DNA from: an uncultured Paracoccaceae bacterium
GTDB lineage: Bacteria > Pseudomonadota > Alphaproteobacteria > Rhodobacterales > Rhodobacteraceae
Assembly (NCBI GenBank): GCA_943787785.1
Contig: CALSNT010000001.1
Span: 315,423-379,422 of the forward strand
Direction: 5' to 3'
DNA: 64,000 nucleotides
The position numbers and the translations under genes were made by a program. The notes under the pieces are model-generated. The model had not been told where the DNA came from. It saw only the letters and a list, made by a program, of their open reading frames with translations, and did not search any database. Positions 36,784 through 45,925 of the stretch are shown here, in pieces. Within the stretch, counting starts at the first letter, position 1. Each line of letters begins with the position of its first letter.

Positions 36784-38369
36784 TTTTGCGCGCCTTGGCG
36801 GTTTTCGTATCGGAATTCAGTGAAATCAGCTTGGAGCGCCTGCCCGGTGTGATCCTGTGCGGCCATGCCGACGAAGGCCCCGGTGAAATTGGCATGCTCG
36901 CCCTGACCAGCCTCATCCGACAAAGCCGAGGCATCAAGTGCCGGGCCAATCGACTGCCAGTTACCCTCTGGCGTCGCCCAGCGGAATTGCAGTTCGGCAA
37001 GGTCGACATCGACACCCAGCCTAAGAGGGCCATCCGGCACTGGAAGGCCGCTGCCCAGCGGGCGGTCGATCACCGGGTTTGGCCAGTTACCGGCGCAAGA
37101 TTGAATATCCAGCACCCGGCGACCGGCATCGTCGCGGGTGAGGCAGAGGTAGTGGAATTGGTAGCGGTTGTAGTAGGCGGTCAACCCGGCCATCGAGAGG
37201 GGGTCTCGTGGGGCATAGTCGAGTAGCACCTCGGCCGAATAGCGCCAGCCGGTCTGGCGGCGTGCGATCAGCGATTGCTCAAACCACGAACCAATGCTTT
37301 CGCGCCCGGTCAGCCGCAGCCAGCCGGGGCGTGCGGTGGTCGAGAACAGGCGGTCCGGTTCGGGCGAACGGGGCCATTGGAAATCGCCGGGAAGGCCGTC
37401 GGCGAAATCGTATTTCTGTGAGTCTTCGGAATAGCCATCGGCGGCCACCTCTGGCCACTCGACAACGCGCAACCATCCGTCATCGTCCCAGCGACACCGC
37501 GCGATGCCGGTTTCGCGCCCCAGTGGGCAGCGGGCCAGGCCGGGCAGGGGGCGACCACAGAGGAAACTGTGCCAGACGTCCTCTCCGTCGCCGGTCACGA
37601 ACTGTCCGTGGCCAATACGTTGCATTTGCGCGGTGGGATCGGTTTGGGTGAGGGGGTGCGTGTCGGGATGCACCTCGTAGGGGCCGGTCAGACTGCGGGA
37701 TCTTGCGTGGGTGACGGCGTGGTCATAGCCGGTGCCGCCCTCGGCGGTGATCAGGTAGTACCAGCCATCGCGCCTGAAAATATGCGGCGCCTCAACCAGC
37801 CCGCGCTCGGTGCCCTTGTAGATATTGGTGATCGGGCCGGTCAGGCGCTGGGCTGAGTGGTCATATTCCTGCAGCAGGATACCACCAAACAGCCCGTTGG
37901 GCCGGTTGCTGGTCGCGGTCGTGCCGCGCCAATCCCAAATCATGTTGATCAGCCATTTTCGACCGTCCCGGTCGTGAAACAGCGATGGATCAAAGCCTGA
38001 GGAGTTGAGGTAAACAGGATCGCTCCACGGCCCATTGATCGCAGGCGCTGTGACCAGATAATTGTGGGCATCCTTATGGGTGTTTTCCGAGCGTTTTACA
38101 TCCGTATAGATCAGCCAGAACAGCCCGTCCGCATGGCTGAGGCTCGGCGCCCAGACGCCGCAGTTCTCCGGGTTGCCGCGCATGTCTAACTGACTGGCAC
38201 GGTCAAGCGGGCGCGCGGCGAGAGTCCAGGTCTCGAGGTCGGTCGAGGCGTTGATCTCGACGCCGGGAAACCAGGTGAACGTGCTGGTGGCGATGTAATA
38301 CGTGCCATCGACGCGGCAAAATGACGGGTCCGGGTGAAATCCGGGCAGGATCGGGTTGGTGGGGGCCAT
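36780..38369 (-). CDS. Glycoside hydrolase family 43 (beta-xylosidase type)
   Basis: A 529-residue GH43 enzyme. The N-terminal propeller starts NPILPGFHPDPSFCRVDG, where the Asp after HP is the catalytic base; the Glu of GLVEAPHIFRRDGWYYL fits the general acid. A C-terminal beta-sandwich (about residues 320-529) follows, as in family 43 beta-xylosidases. No signal peptide is seen, so it would act in the cytoplasm on imported xylo-oligosaccharides or arabinosides. Its co-translated partner is the phosphomutase. No sugar transporter is next to it. Confidence 0.9.
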   Translation of the reverse strand: MAPTNPILPGFHPDPSFCRVDGTYYIATSTFTWFPGVEINASTDLETWTLAARPLDRASQLDMRGNPENCGVWAPSLSHADGLFWLIYTDVKRSENTHKDAHNYLVTAPAINGPWSDPVYLNSSGFDPSLFHDRDGRKWLINMIWDWRGTTATSNRPNGLFGGILLQEYDHSAQRLTGPITNIYKGTERGLVEAPHIFRRDGWYYLITAEGGTGYDHAVTHARSRSLTGPYEVHPDTHPLTQTDPTAQMQRIGHGQFVTGDGEDVWHSFLCGRPLPGLARCPLGRETGIARCRWDDDGWLRVVEWPEVAADGYSEDSQKYDFADGLPGDFQWPRSPEPDRLFSTTARPGWLRLTGRESIGSWFEQSLIARRQTGWRYSAEVLLDYAPRDPLSMAGLTAYYNRYQFHYLCLTRDDAGRRVLDIQSCAGNWPNPVIDRPLGSGLPVPDGPLRLGVDVDLAELQFRWATPEGNWQSIGPALDASALSDEAGQGEHANFTGAFVGMAAQDHTGQALQADFTEFRYENRQGAQK

Positions 38370-38826
38370 CGTCTCGCCTTTTGGTCGTGGTTTGGCGGCA
38401 GACTACGGCGCGTGCGAGAAGTTGACCACTGGCGTGGTGGGAAATTCCGTTGGAATGCCGATAGAGGTTCTGGCCTGGAGCGGGCATTCGTTTTCTCGCA
38501 ATACAAGCCTTGCACTTGTCAGCCCGTCGGTTGGTGATGCATCGGCCATTCGTGCCAATTGATGGTGAGGTTCGCCCGTCAATTCACAGAGTTACGCTGC
38601 CTTCACCAGTCGCCAACCCGCCCGGACGGGCTGGCGAGTGCACGGCGCCTTCGGCTCGATTCCAAGCACAAAAGAGCCCGTGCGAACGTCCGCTCAAGGC
38701 CATTCCAATATCGTCCACGTCGCTCGGCTGCTTCTGATCGCCCGGCAAAGTCCTGATCACCACCCCTCGTGCATCCTTGCCGTAGCCGCGTTATGGATTG
38801 ATGGGGACTGGAACGGACAGAGTTAG
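38370..38826 (+). other. 457-bp non-coding gap before rdhA
   Basis: The longest gap in the window, between the GH43 start and rdhA. I see one hairpin (CGCCAACCCG/CGGGCTGGCG, 38611-38636, one mismatch) with no T-run, and a short near-palindrome GGGAAATTCC around 38440. There is no clear -35/-10 pair, no tRNA and no complete riboswitch. It probably holds the rdhA promoter and regulator site. Confidence 0.5.
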
Positions 38827-41800
38827 ATGGGTTTGCGATTTTTCTCGGACAAGGACCGCCCGGTGCATCTGGGCCCTTACCCGCTGGAGCGGCTGGAACG
38901 GGGCGCGATGCCGGACCTGGTCGCTATCGCGCCTGCGTCTCAGCTGAGTTTCCGCCGACCTGAGCGTCCGGAAAGCATCGTCAACGCCATGGGCGAGTAT
39001 CAGGCGATGTTGGATGCGATCCGGGATGGGTTGGTGAACAAGGCGATGGCCGAAATCCCCGGTGATTTGACCGAGCGGGCGAACCACTTAAAGGCGTTCG
39101 GATATTTCTCAGATGCCTCGATGATCGGGGTCTGTCAGCTGCCCGACGCGGCGCGTTTAAGTACGCCGTTCCGCAACCCGGACATCGACCGGCTGGCGAA
39201 GGATTTGCGCACCAAGCAAACGAAAACCCTGGCATCAGGGATCGACGTCATTATGGCCGATCTCAAGGAGTCGATGGAGGCCCCACCGTCCAGTATCGAC
39301 GGCCATACTCATGCTTTGGTGTTCCTCTACGAACATCACCGCGATCCCGACCCCGACGAACCGGGGGCCGAGTGGTTGTTTGATGCACAGAACCACCGGG
39401 CGTGCCTGAGGGCCAGCGAAACGGCGGTGGTGATTGCCAACTACATTCGCCTGCTGGGGTTTGACGCGAAAGCCCATTCGCCAACGACCAGCGATGTTGA
39501 TCTGAACCGCCTGACGGTCGCCGCGGGGCTGGCAACGACCCAGGGCGGTGATCTGGTTGCGCCCTATATTGGAACTCGCTTCGGAGTTGCGGCGATCACG
39601 ACCGAGATGCCACTGGCCATCGACGCGCCGCTACTTCCGATGGCCGACCAACCTTGGTTTCGGACTCAGGGGCCCGCGTGGTGGCTTGGCAAGGGATTTG
39701 CAAAGAGCGCGATGAACCGCGACCCCTACGCCAGGCGGCGCTATGTCGACGGGGCGCAGCCGTTCGAAAAGCTGAAGCGCGTCGAGACTCCGACGACCTA
39801 CATCGACGAGCCCAACGTCGCTCGGGTTCCGAAGCGCGCCGACATGTTTGCCCGCGCGCAGTTTGGCGATATGGGCAAGTCGTTGCAGGATAACGCCAAG
39901 GGCGGTCATTACGCCCGGAAATCTGCGCCCTCATTTGCACAGCGCCGCGCATTGGGGGCGTTCGTGCTGATCCAAAATGGTGAGCCTGCAAGCGATGGCG
40001 CACGCCCGACCAATGCGGCTAAGAACGCTGCTAATCTAAAAGCGGCAACGTATTTTCTCGGCGTCGATGCCGTGGGCCTCAGCCGCTGCCCGGAGTGGGC
40101 GTGGTATTCCCACGACGCCGTCGGCGAACCGATTATTCCGCCACACGATCAGGCGATCAGCATGATCATCGATCAGGGGTATGAGACGATGGAGGGCGCG
40201 TCCGGTGACGACTGGATCAGCGTGGCGCAGTCGATGCGCGCCTATCTGCGGTTCTCTCTGCTGGGCGGGGTGATCGCCAAACATATTCGAAACCTGGGCT
40301 ATTCCGCCAAATCGCATACGGTGATGGATGGCGAGGTCTTGCAGCCTCCGTTGCTATTGCTGAGCGGGTTGGGAGAGGTGTCCCGGATCGGTGAGGTGAT
40401 CCTGAATCCCTACCTCGGGCCACGACTGAAATCCGGCGTGGTGACCACCGACATGCCGATGGATCACGACAGGCCGATTGATTTTGGACTTCAGCGGTTC
40501 TGCGAAAGCTGCAACAAATGTGCGCGTGAATGTCCCTCAGGGGCGATCACCGCCGGGCCGAAGCTGATGTTCAACGGCTATGAGATCTGGAAGTCTGACA
40601 GCCAGAAATGCGCCACTTACCGGATTACCACTCCGGGAGGGGCGATGTGTGGGAGGTGCATGAAGACCTGCCCATGGAACCTGGAAGGGTTGTTCGCCGA
40701 AGCGCCGTTTCGCTGGGCGGCGATGAAAATCCCCGCCGCCGCGCCGGTACTGGCGAAGCTGGACGACGCGGTAGGCAACGGCGGACTGAACGACGTGAAG
40801 AAATGGTGGTGGGATATCGAGCTGGAGGAGGACGGCGGGTATCGGCCCTCCAAGCATCCGCTGAACAGGCGCGATCTGCAAAAGGACCTCGACCTGAAGT
40901 ACGAAGATCAGACGCTGGCGGTCTATCCCGCGCCTCTGGCCCCACATCCCTGGCCGTTTCCGTTTCCCATGGACCGTGAGGCCGGGATCGAAGCCTATCA
41001 GGGAATGATAACGGCTGAGGAATATCAGGCGCGGGCGGCGCAAGGTGAGCCGCCGATGCACCAGTATCCGAACCACGGCGATGCGCCGGTGGTTCGCGTC
41101 GAGATCACAAAAGCCGAGGCGATGTCGGGCGATGTTACCAAGTATGAATTCCGCAGCCTTGACGGATCCGACCTGCCGGAATGGAGCGCGGGTGCGCATT
41201 TGGACATTGTCGTCGCGCCGGAATTTCTGCGGCAATATTCGATGTCGGGCGATCCGGCAGACCGCTCAAAATATCAGATCGGTGTGCTGCGTGAGGACGG
41301 TGGGCGCGGTGGCTCGGTGCTTATGCACCGGATATTCTCGGAGGGGCGCAAGGTCTTCGTTTCCAAACCGATCAACCATTTCGAACTGGACGAGGCGGCG
41401 ACCAAAACCTTCCTGATGGGCGGCGGCATCGGCATCACGCCGATGATCGCCTTCGCGCATCGGCTGGCAGCCATCGGCGCGGATTTCGAAGTGCATTATT
41501 CGATCCCCAACAGATCCGCTGCCGGGTATCTTGAGGACCTCGCGGCGTTCCCGTGGGCGGATCGGGTGCATCTTCATGTCTCCGACGAAGGCAGCCGCTG
41601 CGATCTGGCGGCCACTTTGGGCGCGTATCAATTGGGTTGGCACGTCTACACCTGCGGGCCGGATCGCTACATGGACGGGGTGGTTGCGGCGGCCGAGGCG
41701 GCAGGGTTCCCGGATGAAGCGCGGCATCTGGAGTATTTCTCGGTCCCCGATGTGCCGGACTATGTAAACTATCCTTTCACACTGAAGCTGGCGAAATCGG

Positions 41801-42036
41801 GACGGGAATTGCATGTGCCTGCGGATAAATCCGCCACGGATGTTCTGACCGAGAACGGCATATCCATCGACGTGAAATGCTCGGACGGTTTGTGCGGAGT
41901 GTGTAAATGCGGTCTGGTCTCAGGAGAGGTTGAGCACCGGGATTTTGTGTTGTCCAAGAAACAGAAAGAAACCGAGGTGATCCTTTGTCAAAGCCGCGCG
42001 GCCAAAGCAGATGGGGTGATTGAAGTTGATCTTTAA
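38827..42036 (+). CDS. rdhA: Self-sufficient reductive dehalogenase (RdhA-reductase fusion)
   Basis: A 1069-residue cobalamin and Fe-S enzyme that would remove halogen from organohalides using NAD(P)H. Residues ~1-620 are the RdhA part. Two [4Fe-4S] sites are visible: Cys559, 562, 565, 569 and Cys595, 608, 611, 615. A WYSH motif (Tyr427) and AKSH (Lys495) are candidates for the catalytic Tyr/Lys pair known in catabolic RdhA. Residues ~750-970 are a flavin reductase of the phthalate dioxygenase reductase kind (RQYSMSG, GGGIGITPM, YTCGP), and ~980-1069 a plant-type [2Fe-2S] ferredoxin (Cys1018, 1023, 1026, 1054). There is no Tat signal and no RdhB anchor, so it is cytoplasmic and catabolic, unlike respiratory RdhA. 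The substrate is not known; brominated or chlorinated phenols are the usual guess. Confidence 0.93.
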   Translation: MGLRFFSDKDRPVHLGPYPLERLERGAMPDLVAIAPASQLSFRRPERPESIVNAMGEYQAMLDAIRDGLVNKAMAEIPGDLTERANHLKAFGYFSDASMIGVCQLPDAARLSTPFRNPDIDRLAKDLRTKQTKTLASGIDVIMADLKESMEAPPSSIDGHTHALVFLYEHHRDPDPDEPGAEWLFDAQNHRACLRASETAVVIANYIRLLGFDAKAHSPTTSDVDLNRLTVAAGLATTQGGDLVAPYIGTRFGVAAITTEMPLAIDAPLLPMADQPWFRTQGPAWWLGKGFAKSAMNRDPYARRRYVDGAQPFEKLKRVETPTTYIDEPNVARVPKRADMFARAQFGDMGKSLQDNAKGGHYARKSAPSFAQRRALGAFVLIQNGEPASDGARPTNAAKNAANLKAATYFLGVDAVGLSRCPEWAWYSHDAVGEPIIPPHDQAISMIIDQGYETMEGASGDDWISVAQSMRAYLRFSLLGGVIAKHIRNLGYSAKSHTVMDGEVLQPPLLLLSGLGEVSRIGEVILNPYLGPRLKSGVVTTDMPMDHDRPIDFGLQRFCESCNKCARECPSGAITAGPKLMFNGYEIWKSDSQKCATYRITTPGGAMCGRCMKTCPWNLEGLFAEAPFRWAAMKIPAAAPVLAKLDDAVGNGGLNDVKKWWWDIELEEDGGYRPSKHPLNRRDLQKDLDLKYEDQTLAVYPAPLAPHPWPFPFPMDREAGIEAYQGMITAEEYQARAAQGEPPMHQYPNHGDAPVVRVEITKAEAMSGDVTKYEFRSLDGSDLPEWSAGAHLDIVVAPEFLRQYSMSGDPADRSKYQIGVLREDGGRGGSVLMHRIFSEGRKVFVSKPINHFELDEAATKTFLMGGGIGITPMIAFAHRLAAIGADFEVHYSIPNRSAAGYLEDLAAFPWADRVHLHVSDEGSRCDLAATLGAYQLGWHVYTCGPDRYMDGVVAAAEAAGFPDEARHLEYFSVPDVPDYVNYPFTLKLAKSGRELHVPADKSATDVLTENGISIDVKCSDGLCGVCKCGLVSGEVEHRDFVLSKKQKETEVILCQSRAAKADGVIEVDL

Positions 42037-42047
42037 GTGGCTGGCCG

Positions 42048-42812
42048 TCAGCTGAACTTGTGCTCAGCGCGGAACCGTTTCGCCCATTCTTCGCTGGTTG
42101 CGTCGGCGAGTTTCGCGACGGACGGGCGGATGTGCCGTGCTGCTTTCTGATCAACGCTCAGCAAATCCAGAACCGTCGCCAGCGTTGCAATCGGGTGTGC
42201 GGACAATTCGTCGTAGGTCACACGCAGCGGGTGAATGTCCTGCCCATCAAACCAATCGAGCCATGCCGCATCCAGAGCCGTCACCTCGGCCAGGGATTTT
42301 GCGATCGCTTCAGGATCGTATGACGGCCCCCGCGACGGCGACAGGCGTTCCAACTCGGACCCGTCTGCAGCCCTATGCCACAGTCCAGTCTGGGTAGCCT
42401 TCACCAGCGAAATCGCTTGGGAGAGCTTGTCCTGCCGGGTCAGGTGAATGAACCGGGTGGGGCCGAATGTGGCCTCGATGCGGTCAGGGTCGGTCATCGT
42501 TCCGGGGCACAGTAAGGCGAGTTGCCGCATGAAAAACGCGAAACTCCTGCGTTGCATCCGCAAGCCGAACAGGCCGGAATCGCCCGATCCACGTTTGCGC
42601 GCTGCTGTGAATATTGCGTCGAGCGTGTGCCAGTCCGAGGCGAATGAATCCTCATTTAGATCATAGGTTTTCAGCCATGCACCTATGTCCGGTTGGTGGA
42701 AATGAGAGTCCGGGTTGCCAGCGCGCTTTGTCGCGGCCAGCAGTTTGCATAGAAGGGTGCTGCCACTGCGCGGACTTGTGCAGATCACGTAGGCCTTCGG
42801 CCGAATTGTCAT
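42048..42812 (-). CDS. Stf0-type sulfotransferase
   Basis: A 254-residue PAPS-dependent sulfotransferase. The 5'-phosphosulfate loop is ICTSPRSGSTLLCKLL (residues ~10-25). A later segment, FIHLTRQDKLSQAISLVKATQTGLWH, matches the Stf0 family, which sulfates trehalose in mycobacteria. I use the ATG at 42810-42812, which overlaps the upstream permease gene by 4 bp; the open frame further upstream lies inside that gene. The acceptor here is unknown, perhaps a lipid, sugar or lipopolysaccharide. It is convergent with rdhA, 11 bp apart. Confidence 0.85.
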   Translation of the reverse strand: MTIRPKAYVICTSPRSGSTLLCKLLAATKRAGNPDSHFHQPDIGAWLKTYDLNEDSFASDWHTLDAIFTAARKRGSGDSGLFGLRMQRRSFAFFMRQLALLCPGTMTDPDRIEATFGPTRFIHLTRQDKLSQAISLVKATQTGLWHRAADGSELERLSPSRGPSYDPEAIAKSLAEVTALDAAWLDWFDGQDIHPLRVTYDELSAHPIATLATVLDLLSVDQKAARHIRPSVAKLADATSEEWAKRFRAEHKFS

Positions 42813-43555
42813 CCGGTCACCGCATCCCAGATCAGTTTCGCGGCTAAAAGGCTCAGGATCACCAGCACAATCCGGTCGAAGGTGGCGGCGGAAATTCGGC
42901 GCGCCAGCCAGGCTCCGATCGGCATGAAAGCAAGTAGCGGGATCAATGCGAACAGACTGAGGATTGCGAGATCCCAAGTCATCAGCCCCAGCGTCACCTG
43001 TAATGGGACTTGAACAAGTGCCATGCACAAGAACGCCAGCGACACGACGGCGATGAATACCAACCGTTCCAGCCGTATTGCATTCAGAAAGCTGACCATC
43101 ACCGGTGCGGAAACGCCTGAGGCACCTTGAAGCAAACCAGCCAATACGCCGACTGGTATTGCCAGTTGAGCAGTAATGCGCGTGCCCAGCCGCCAGTTTG
43201 GGCGCGCGATCCGAAGTAGAACAAAGGCAATAACCGACCCTGCGACCCCCAGCGACAGGGCCGGGCCAGACAGTTGGGACAGCGCCACCGTGCCCAGCAG
43301 GGCGCCTATGCCGCCGGCCAGCCCGAACAGCCAGAATACCCGCTTTCCGGGGAGCTGGCCTCGATACGCCCAGAACTGCCAGATATTTGTGATCAGGTTT
43401 GGCAGCACCATCAGCACCACCGCCGTGCGCACATCGAAGACCGTCGCCATGACCGGCACCGCCAGAATCGGAGAGCCAAGCCCGATGGCACCTTTCAGCA
43501 GGCCGCCGAGTGCCAGCGCCGTAAAGATTGCCGCGATGGCGAAAGGGTCAGTCAT
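42809..43555 (-). CDS. TauE/SafE (TSUP) family permease
   Basis: A 248-residue membrane protein with about eight helices in two similar halves. Family features are LGGLLKGAIGLGSPILAVPVM in the first half and the mirrored GVLAGLLQGASGVSAPVMVSFL in the second. TSUP proteins move sulfite, sulfonates, sulfoacetate or other anions. The coupled Stf0 gene makes a sulfur compound attractive as a substrate, but a halide or organic acid released by RdhA cannot be excluded. The ATG at 43553-43555 has GAGG five bases upstream; an earlier start lacks this. Confidence 0.85.
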   Translation of the reverse strand: MTDPFAIAAIFTALALGGLLKGAIGLGSPILAVPVMATVFDVRTAVVLMVLPNLITNIWQFWAYRGQLPGKRVFWLFGLAGGIGALLGTVALSQLSGPALSLGVAGSVIAFVLLRIARPNWRLGTRITAQLAIPVGVLAGLLQGASGVSAPVMVSFLNAIRLERLVFIAVVSLAFLCMALVQVPLQVTLGLMTWDLAILSLFALIPLLAFMPIGAWLARRISAATFDRIVLVILSLLAAKLIWDAVTG

Positions 43556-43771
43556 CGTGGCCTCGATCAATCTTGGATGCAGCGCGGGTCGACACCTGTC
43601 CGATAGCGCGGCGCAGGCCGCTTCCTATTTCGGTACGAAGAATTTTTCCAAGTCACTATCCACTCCCAGACAGCTTGACATCACAACAATTCACCCAGCC
43701 TATATGCAAATGAATATAATTTGCGATGCGCCGCGGTTTGATCCGATGCGCACCGCTGTTGGGGGTAGGTC

Positions 43772-44119
43772 TTGGACGATAGTTTCGAGCTTTATGACTT
43801 GAAGGTCGAGGTTGTCGCTACGGACAAGCCCATGGTTTGTGATCATCCGGAAGGCAGCTATTTCCACGTCGTCGGAGAGATGCTGATTTTTCCGCCCGAA
43901 CGTCCGCGGATCGCAATGTATCCGCTGGCCGCTCTGCTTCCGTTCTTTCCCGCCAAGCAACGCCCGACCCACGACCATGATTGGATGACCACGGACGCCG
44001 AGATTGCCTGCCCCGACCCGCATTGCGGGGCGCGGTTTCGGATCACCCGACTGGAAAAATCGACGTTCAGCCATGCCGAGACGACGCGGGTTCCTTTGCC
44101 CGGGGCAAGCGATGACTGA
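43772..44119 (+). CDS. TIGR04076 family protein
   Basis: A 115-residue protein of the TIGR04076 type: LYDLKVEVVATDKPMVCDHPEG, HVVGEMLIFPPE, then the helix YPLAALLPFFPAKQR and a final ACPDPHCGARFRITRLEK. Three Cys with His may form a metal or redox site. The function is unknown. The start is a TTG at 43772 behind GGGGGTAGGTC; no ATG is available. It overlaps the following aldo/keto reductase gene by 8 bp and so heads the transporter operon. Confidence 0.72.
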   Translation: MDDSFELYDLKVEVVATDKPMVCDHPEGSYFHVVGEMLIFPPERPRIAMYPLAALLPFFPAKQRPTHDHDWMTTDAEIACPDPHCGARFRITRLEKSTFSHAETTRVPLPGASDD

Positions 44120-45167
44120 GGTTCCCACAGTCGAGATGCGCCTCGGCTATGCCGCCTCGCGCCTTATCCGGGGCGGATGGCAGCTGGCCGGTGGTCATGG
44201 GGCGGTCGAAACAGCGCGCGCCGCGGAAGACATGGTCGCATTCTACGATGCCGGTATCACAACGTTCGATTGCGCGGACATCTATACCGGGGTCGAGGAA
44301 ATCTACGGCGAGGGTCTGCGCCTTCTGGCCAATCAGCGCGGGGCCGAAGCCGCGGCGCAGGTGAAAATCCATACGAAGTATGTCCCGGACTATGATAGCC
44401 TCGCTGAACTGTCGCCTGCCGACGTGCGGCGGATCATCACCCGGTCTTGCGCACGGCTGGGGCGGGAGCGCCTCGACCTCGTGCAGTTCTACTGGTGGAA
44501 CCCGGAAATGCCGGGGGTTGAGAAGATGGCCGGGTATCTGGCCACGTTGCAAAGCGAGGGGCAAATCGACCGGATCGGGGTCACCAACTTTGACGAGGCG
44601 AGGATGGCGCAGGTGTCGGGCGCGCTGGATCTGATGTCGAACCAGGTACAATTTTCTCTGTTGGATCGACGTCCAAAAGGCGCGTTTGCGGAGTGGTGTC
44701 GCGCGAACGATGTCTCGATCATCGCCTTTGGAGTGCTGGCGGGTGGCTTTCTGACCGATCACTGGCTGGGCCAGCCGGATCCTGGCTTCGAGTTCGAAAA
44801 CCGCAGTCTGATTAAATACCGCCTGATTATCGAAGAATTCGGCGGCTGGGACGCGTTTCAAGTGCTGCTGGGAACCCTGCGTAATATCGCCGACCGACGT
44901 GGCGGCGACATCGCTGCTATTGCCACCCGCGCGATGCTGGACGACCCGGACGTTGCCGCCTGCATCATCGGCGCCCGCTATGCGCGGCATCTGCCTCGGC
45001 TGCTAGCGGCGCTGGAAGTGGACCTTGACGATGCGGATCGGGCCGAGATCGAGGCGCTGCAGACCGCCGCTCCCGGTCCATCCGGCCCGGTCTACGGGTT
45101 GGAGCGTGACAAGACCGGCGCGCACGGACGGATCATGAAGTATAACCTGAACGAGGGCGCCGCGTGA
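44112..45167 (+). CDS. Aldo/keto reductase with C-terminal extension
   Basis: A 351-residue NAD(P)H-dependent reductase. It has FDCADIYTGVEEIYGEGL (catalytic Asp and Tyr), IHTKYVPD (Lys) and RLDLVQFYWWNPEM, where the usual catalytic His position (Q-x-H/W) is occupied by a different residue, so catalysis may differ from classical members. The last ~35 residues (from about GLERDKTGAHGRIMKY) form an extension beyond the barrel. It overlaps the TIGR04076 gene by 8 bp and the ABC ATPase gene by 4 bp, so it probably acts on the imported compound. Confidence 0.8.
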   Translation: MTEVPTVEMRLGYAASRLIRGGWQLAGGHGAVETARAAEDMVAFYDAGITTFDCADIYTGVEEIYGEGLRLLANQRGAEAAAQVKIHTKYVPDYDSLAELSPADVRRIITRSCARLGRERLDLVQFYWWNPEMPGVEKMAGYLATLQSEGQIDRIGVTNFDEARMAQVSGALDLMSNQVQFSLLDRRPKGAFAEWCRANDVSIIAFGVLAGGFLTDHWLGQPDPGFEFENRSLIKYRLIIEEFGGWDAFQVLLGTLRNIADRRGGDIAAIATRAMLDDPDVAACIIGARYARHLPRLLAALEVDLDDADRAEIEALQTAAPGPSGPVYGLERDKTGAHGRIMKYNLNEGAA

Positions 45168-45925
45168 GCCTGCTGGCCCTATCTGGCGTCACCAAGCGGT
45201 TCGATGGCTTTACGGCCGTGGACGGCGTGAGTTTCGAGGTTGCGAAGGGCGCAATCGGCGGGCTGATCGGGCCGAACGGGGCCGGGAAGACGACGCTGTT
45301 CAATACGCTCGCAGGAATCGAGGTGCCGGATGAGGGCGCAGTCTCGCTGGATGGAATTCAGATTTCTGGCCGCGCGCCGTACCGGGTGTTTGCCGCCGGG
45401 CTGGCGCGGACCTTTCAGATCCCGCGGCCGTTCCCGGAAATGTCGGTGCTGGAAAACTGCATGATGGTGCCGAGCGCGCAGGCCGGAGAGGCGTTCTGGG
45501 CAAACTGGTTCCTGCCCGGGAGGGTCGGGGCCGAGGAACGCGCCACCCGCGCAAAGGCCGAAGAGATCATCGACTTCTGCGGCTTGACCCGCGTGCGCCG
45601 CGATGCGGCCAGCACTCTGTCCGGCGGGCAGTTGAAACTGTTGGAGCTGGCGCGGGTGTTGATGGCGGACCCCAAGATCATCCTGCTGGACGAACCCGCC
45701 GCCGGGGTGAACCCGTCGCTGATGCGCGATCTGGTGGATAAGATCGTGGCGCTGAACGACCGTGGCCACACGTTCCTGATTATCGAGCACAATATGGACG
45801 TGGTCATGTCGATTTGCGATCCTATCATGGTGATGGCCCAAGGCCGGCTGATCTATCGCGGTGACGCTGCGGGCGCGCGAGCCGACAAGGCGGTGCTGGA
45901 TGCCTACCTGGGGGACGTGCATTGA
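45164..45925 (+). CDS. Branched-chain-type ABC transporter ATPase, LivG-like
   Basis: A 253-residue ATPase of the hydrophobic amino acid/amide uptake (HAAT) family. Walker A is GPNGAGKTT, the signature is LSGGQLKLLE, Walker B is IILLDEPAAG, followed by the switch LIIEHNM. The HAAT-specific GLARTFQIPRPFPEMSVLEN is present. It is the first transporter gene, with 4-bp overlaps on both sides. The substrate is not readable; HAAT systems take amino acids, urea, amides and aromatic acids. Confidence 0.92.
   Translation: MSLLALSGVTKRFDGFTAVDGVSFEVAKGAIGGLIGPNGAGKTTLFNTLAGIEVPDEGAVSLDGIQISGRAPYRVFAAGLARTFQIPRPFPEMSVLENCMMVPSAQAGEAFWANWFLPGRVGAEERATRAKAEEIIDFCGLTRVRRDAASTLSGGQLKLLELARVLMADPKIILLDEPAAGVNPSLMRDLVDKIVALNDRGHTFLIIEHNMDVVMSICDPIMVMAQGRLIYRGDAAGARADKAVLDAYLGDVH

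Noticed and set aside
38401-38560. Possible cobalamin riboswitch before rdhA
   Set aside because: GGTGGGAAATTCC looked like a fragment of the core, but the B12 box and the CTG-CCCCGC element are not present.
43675-43720. Promoter-like TTGACA and TATATG/TATAAT before the TIGR04076 gene
   Set aside because: TTGACA is 20 bp from TATATG and 34 bp from TATAAT, so no standard spacing is met, though the region is likely to contain a promoter.
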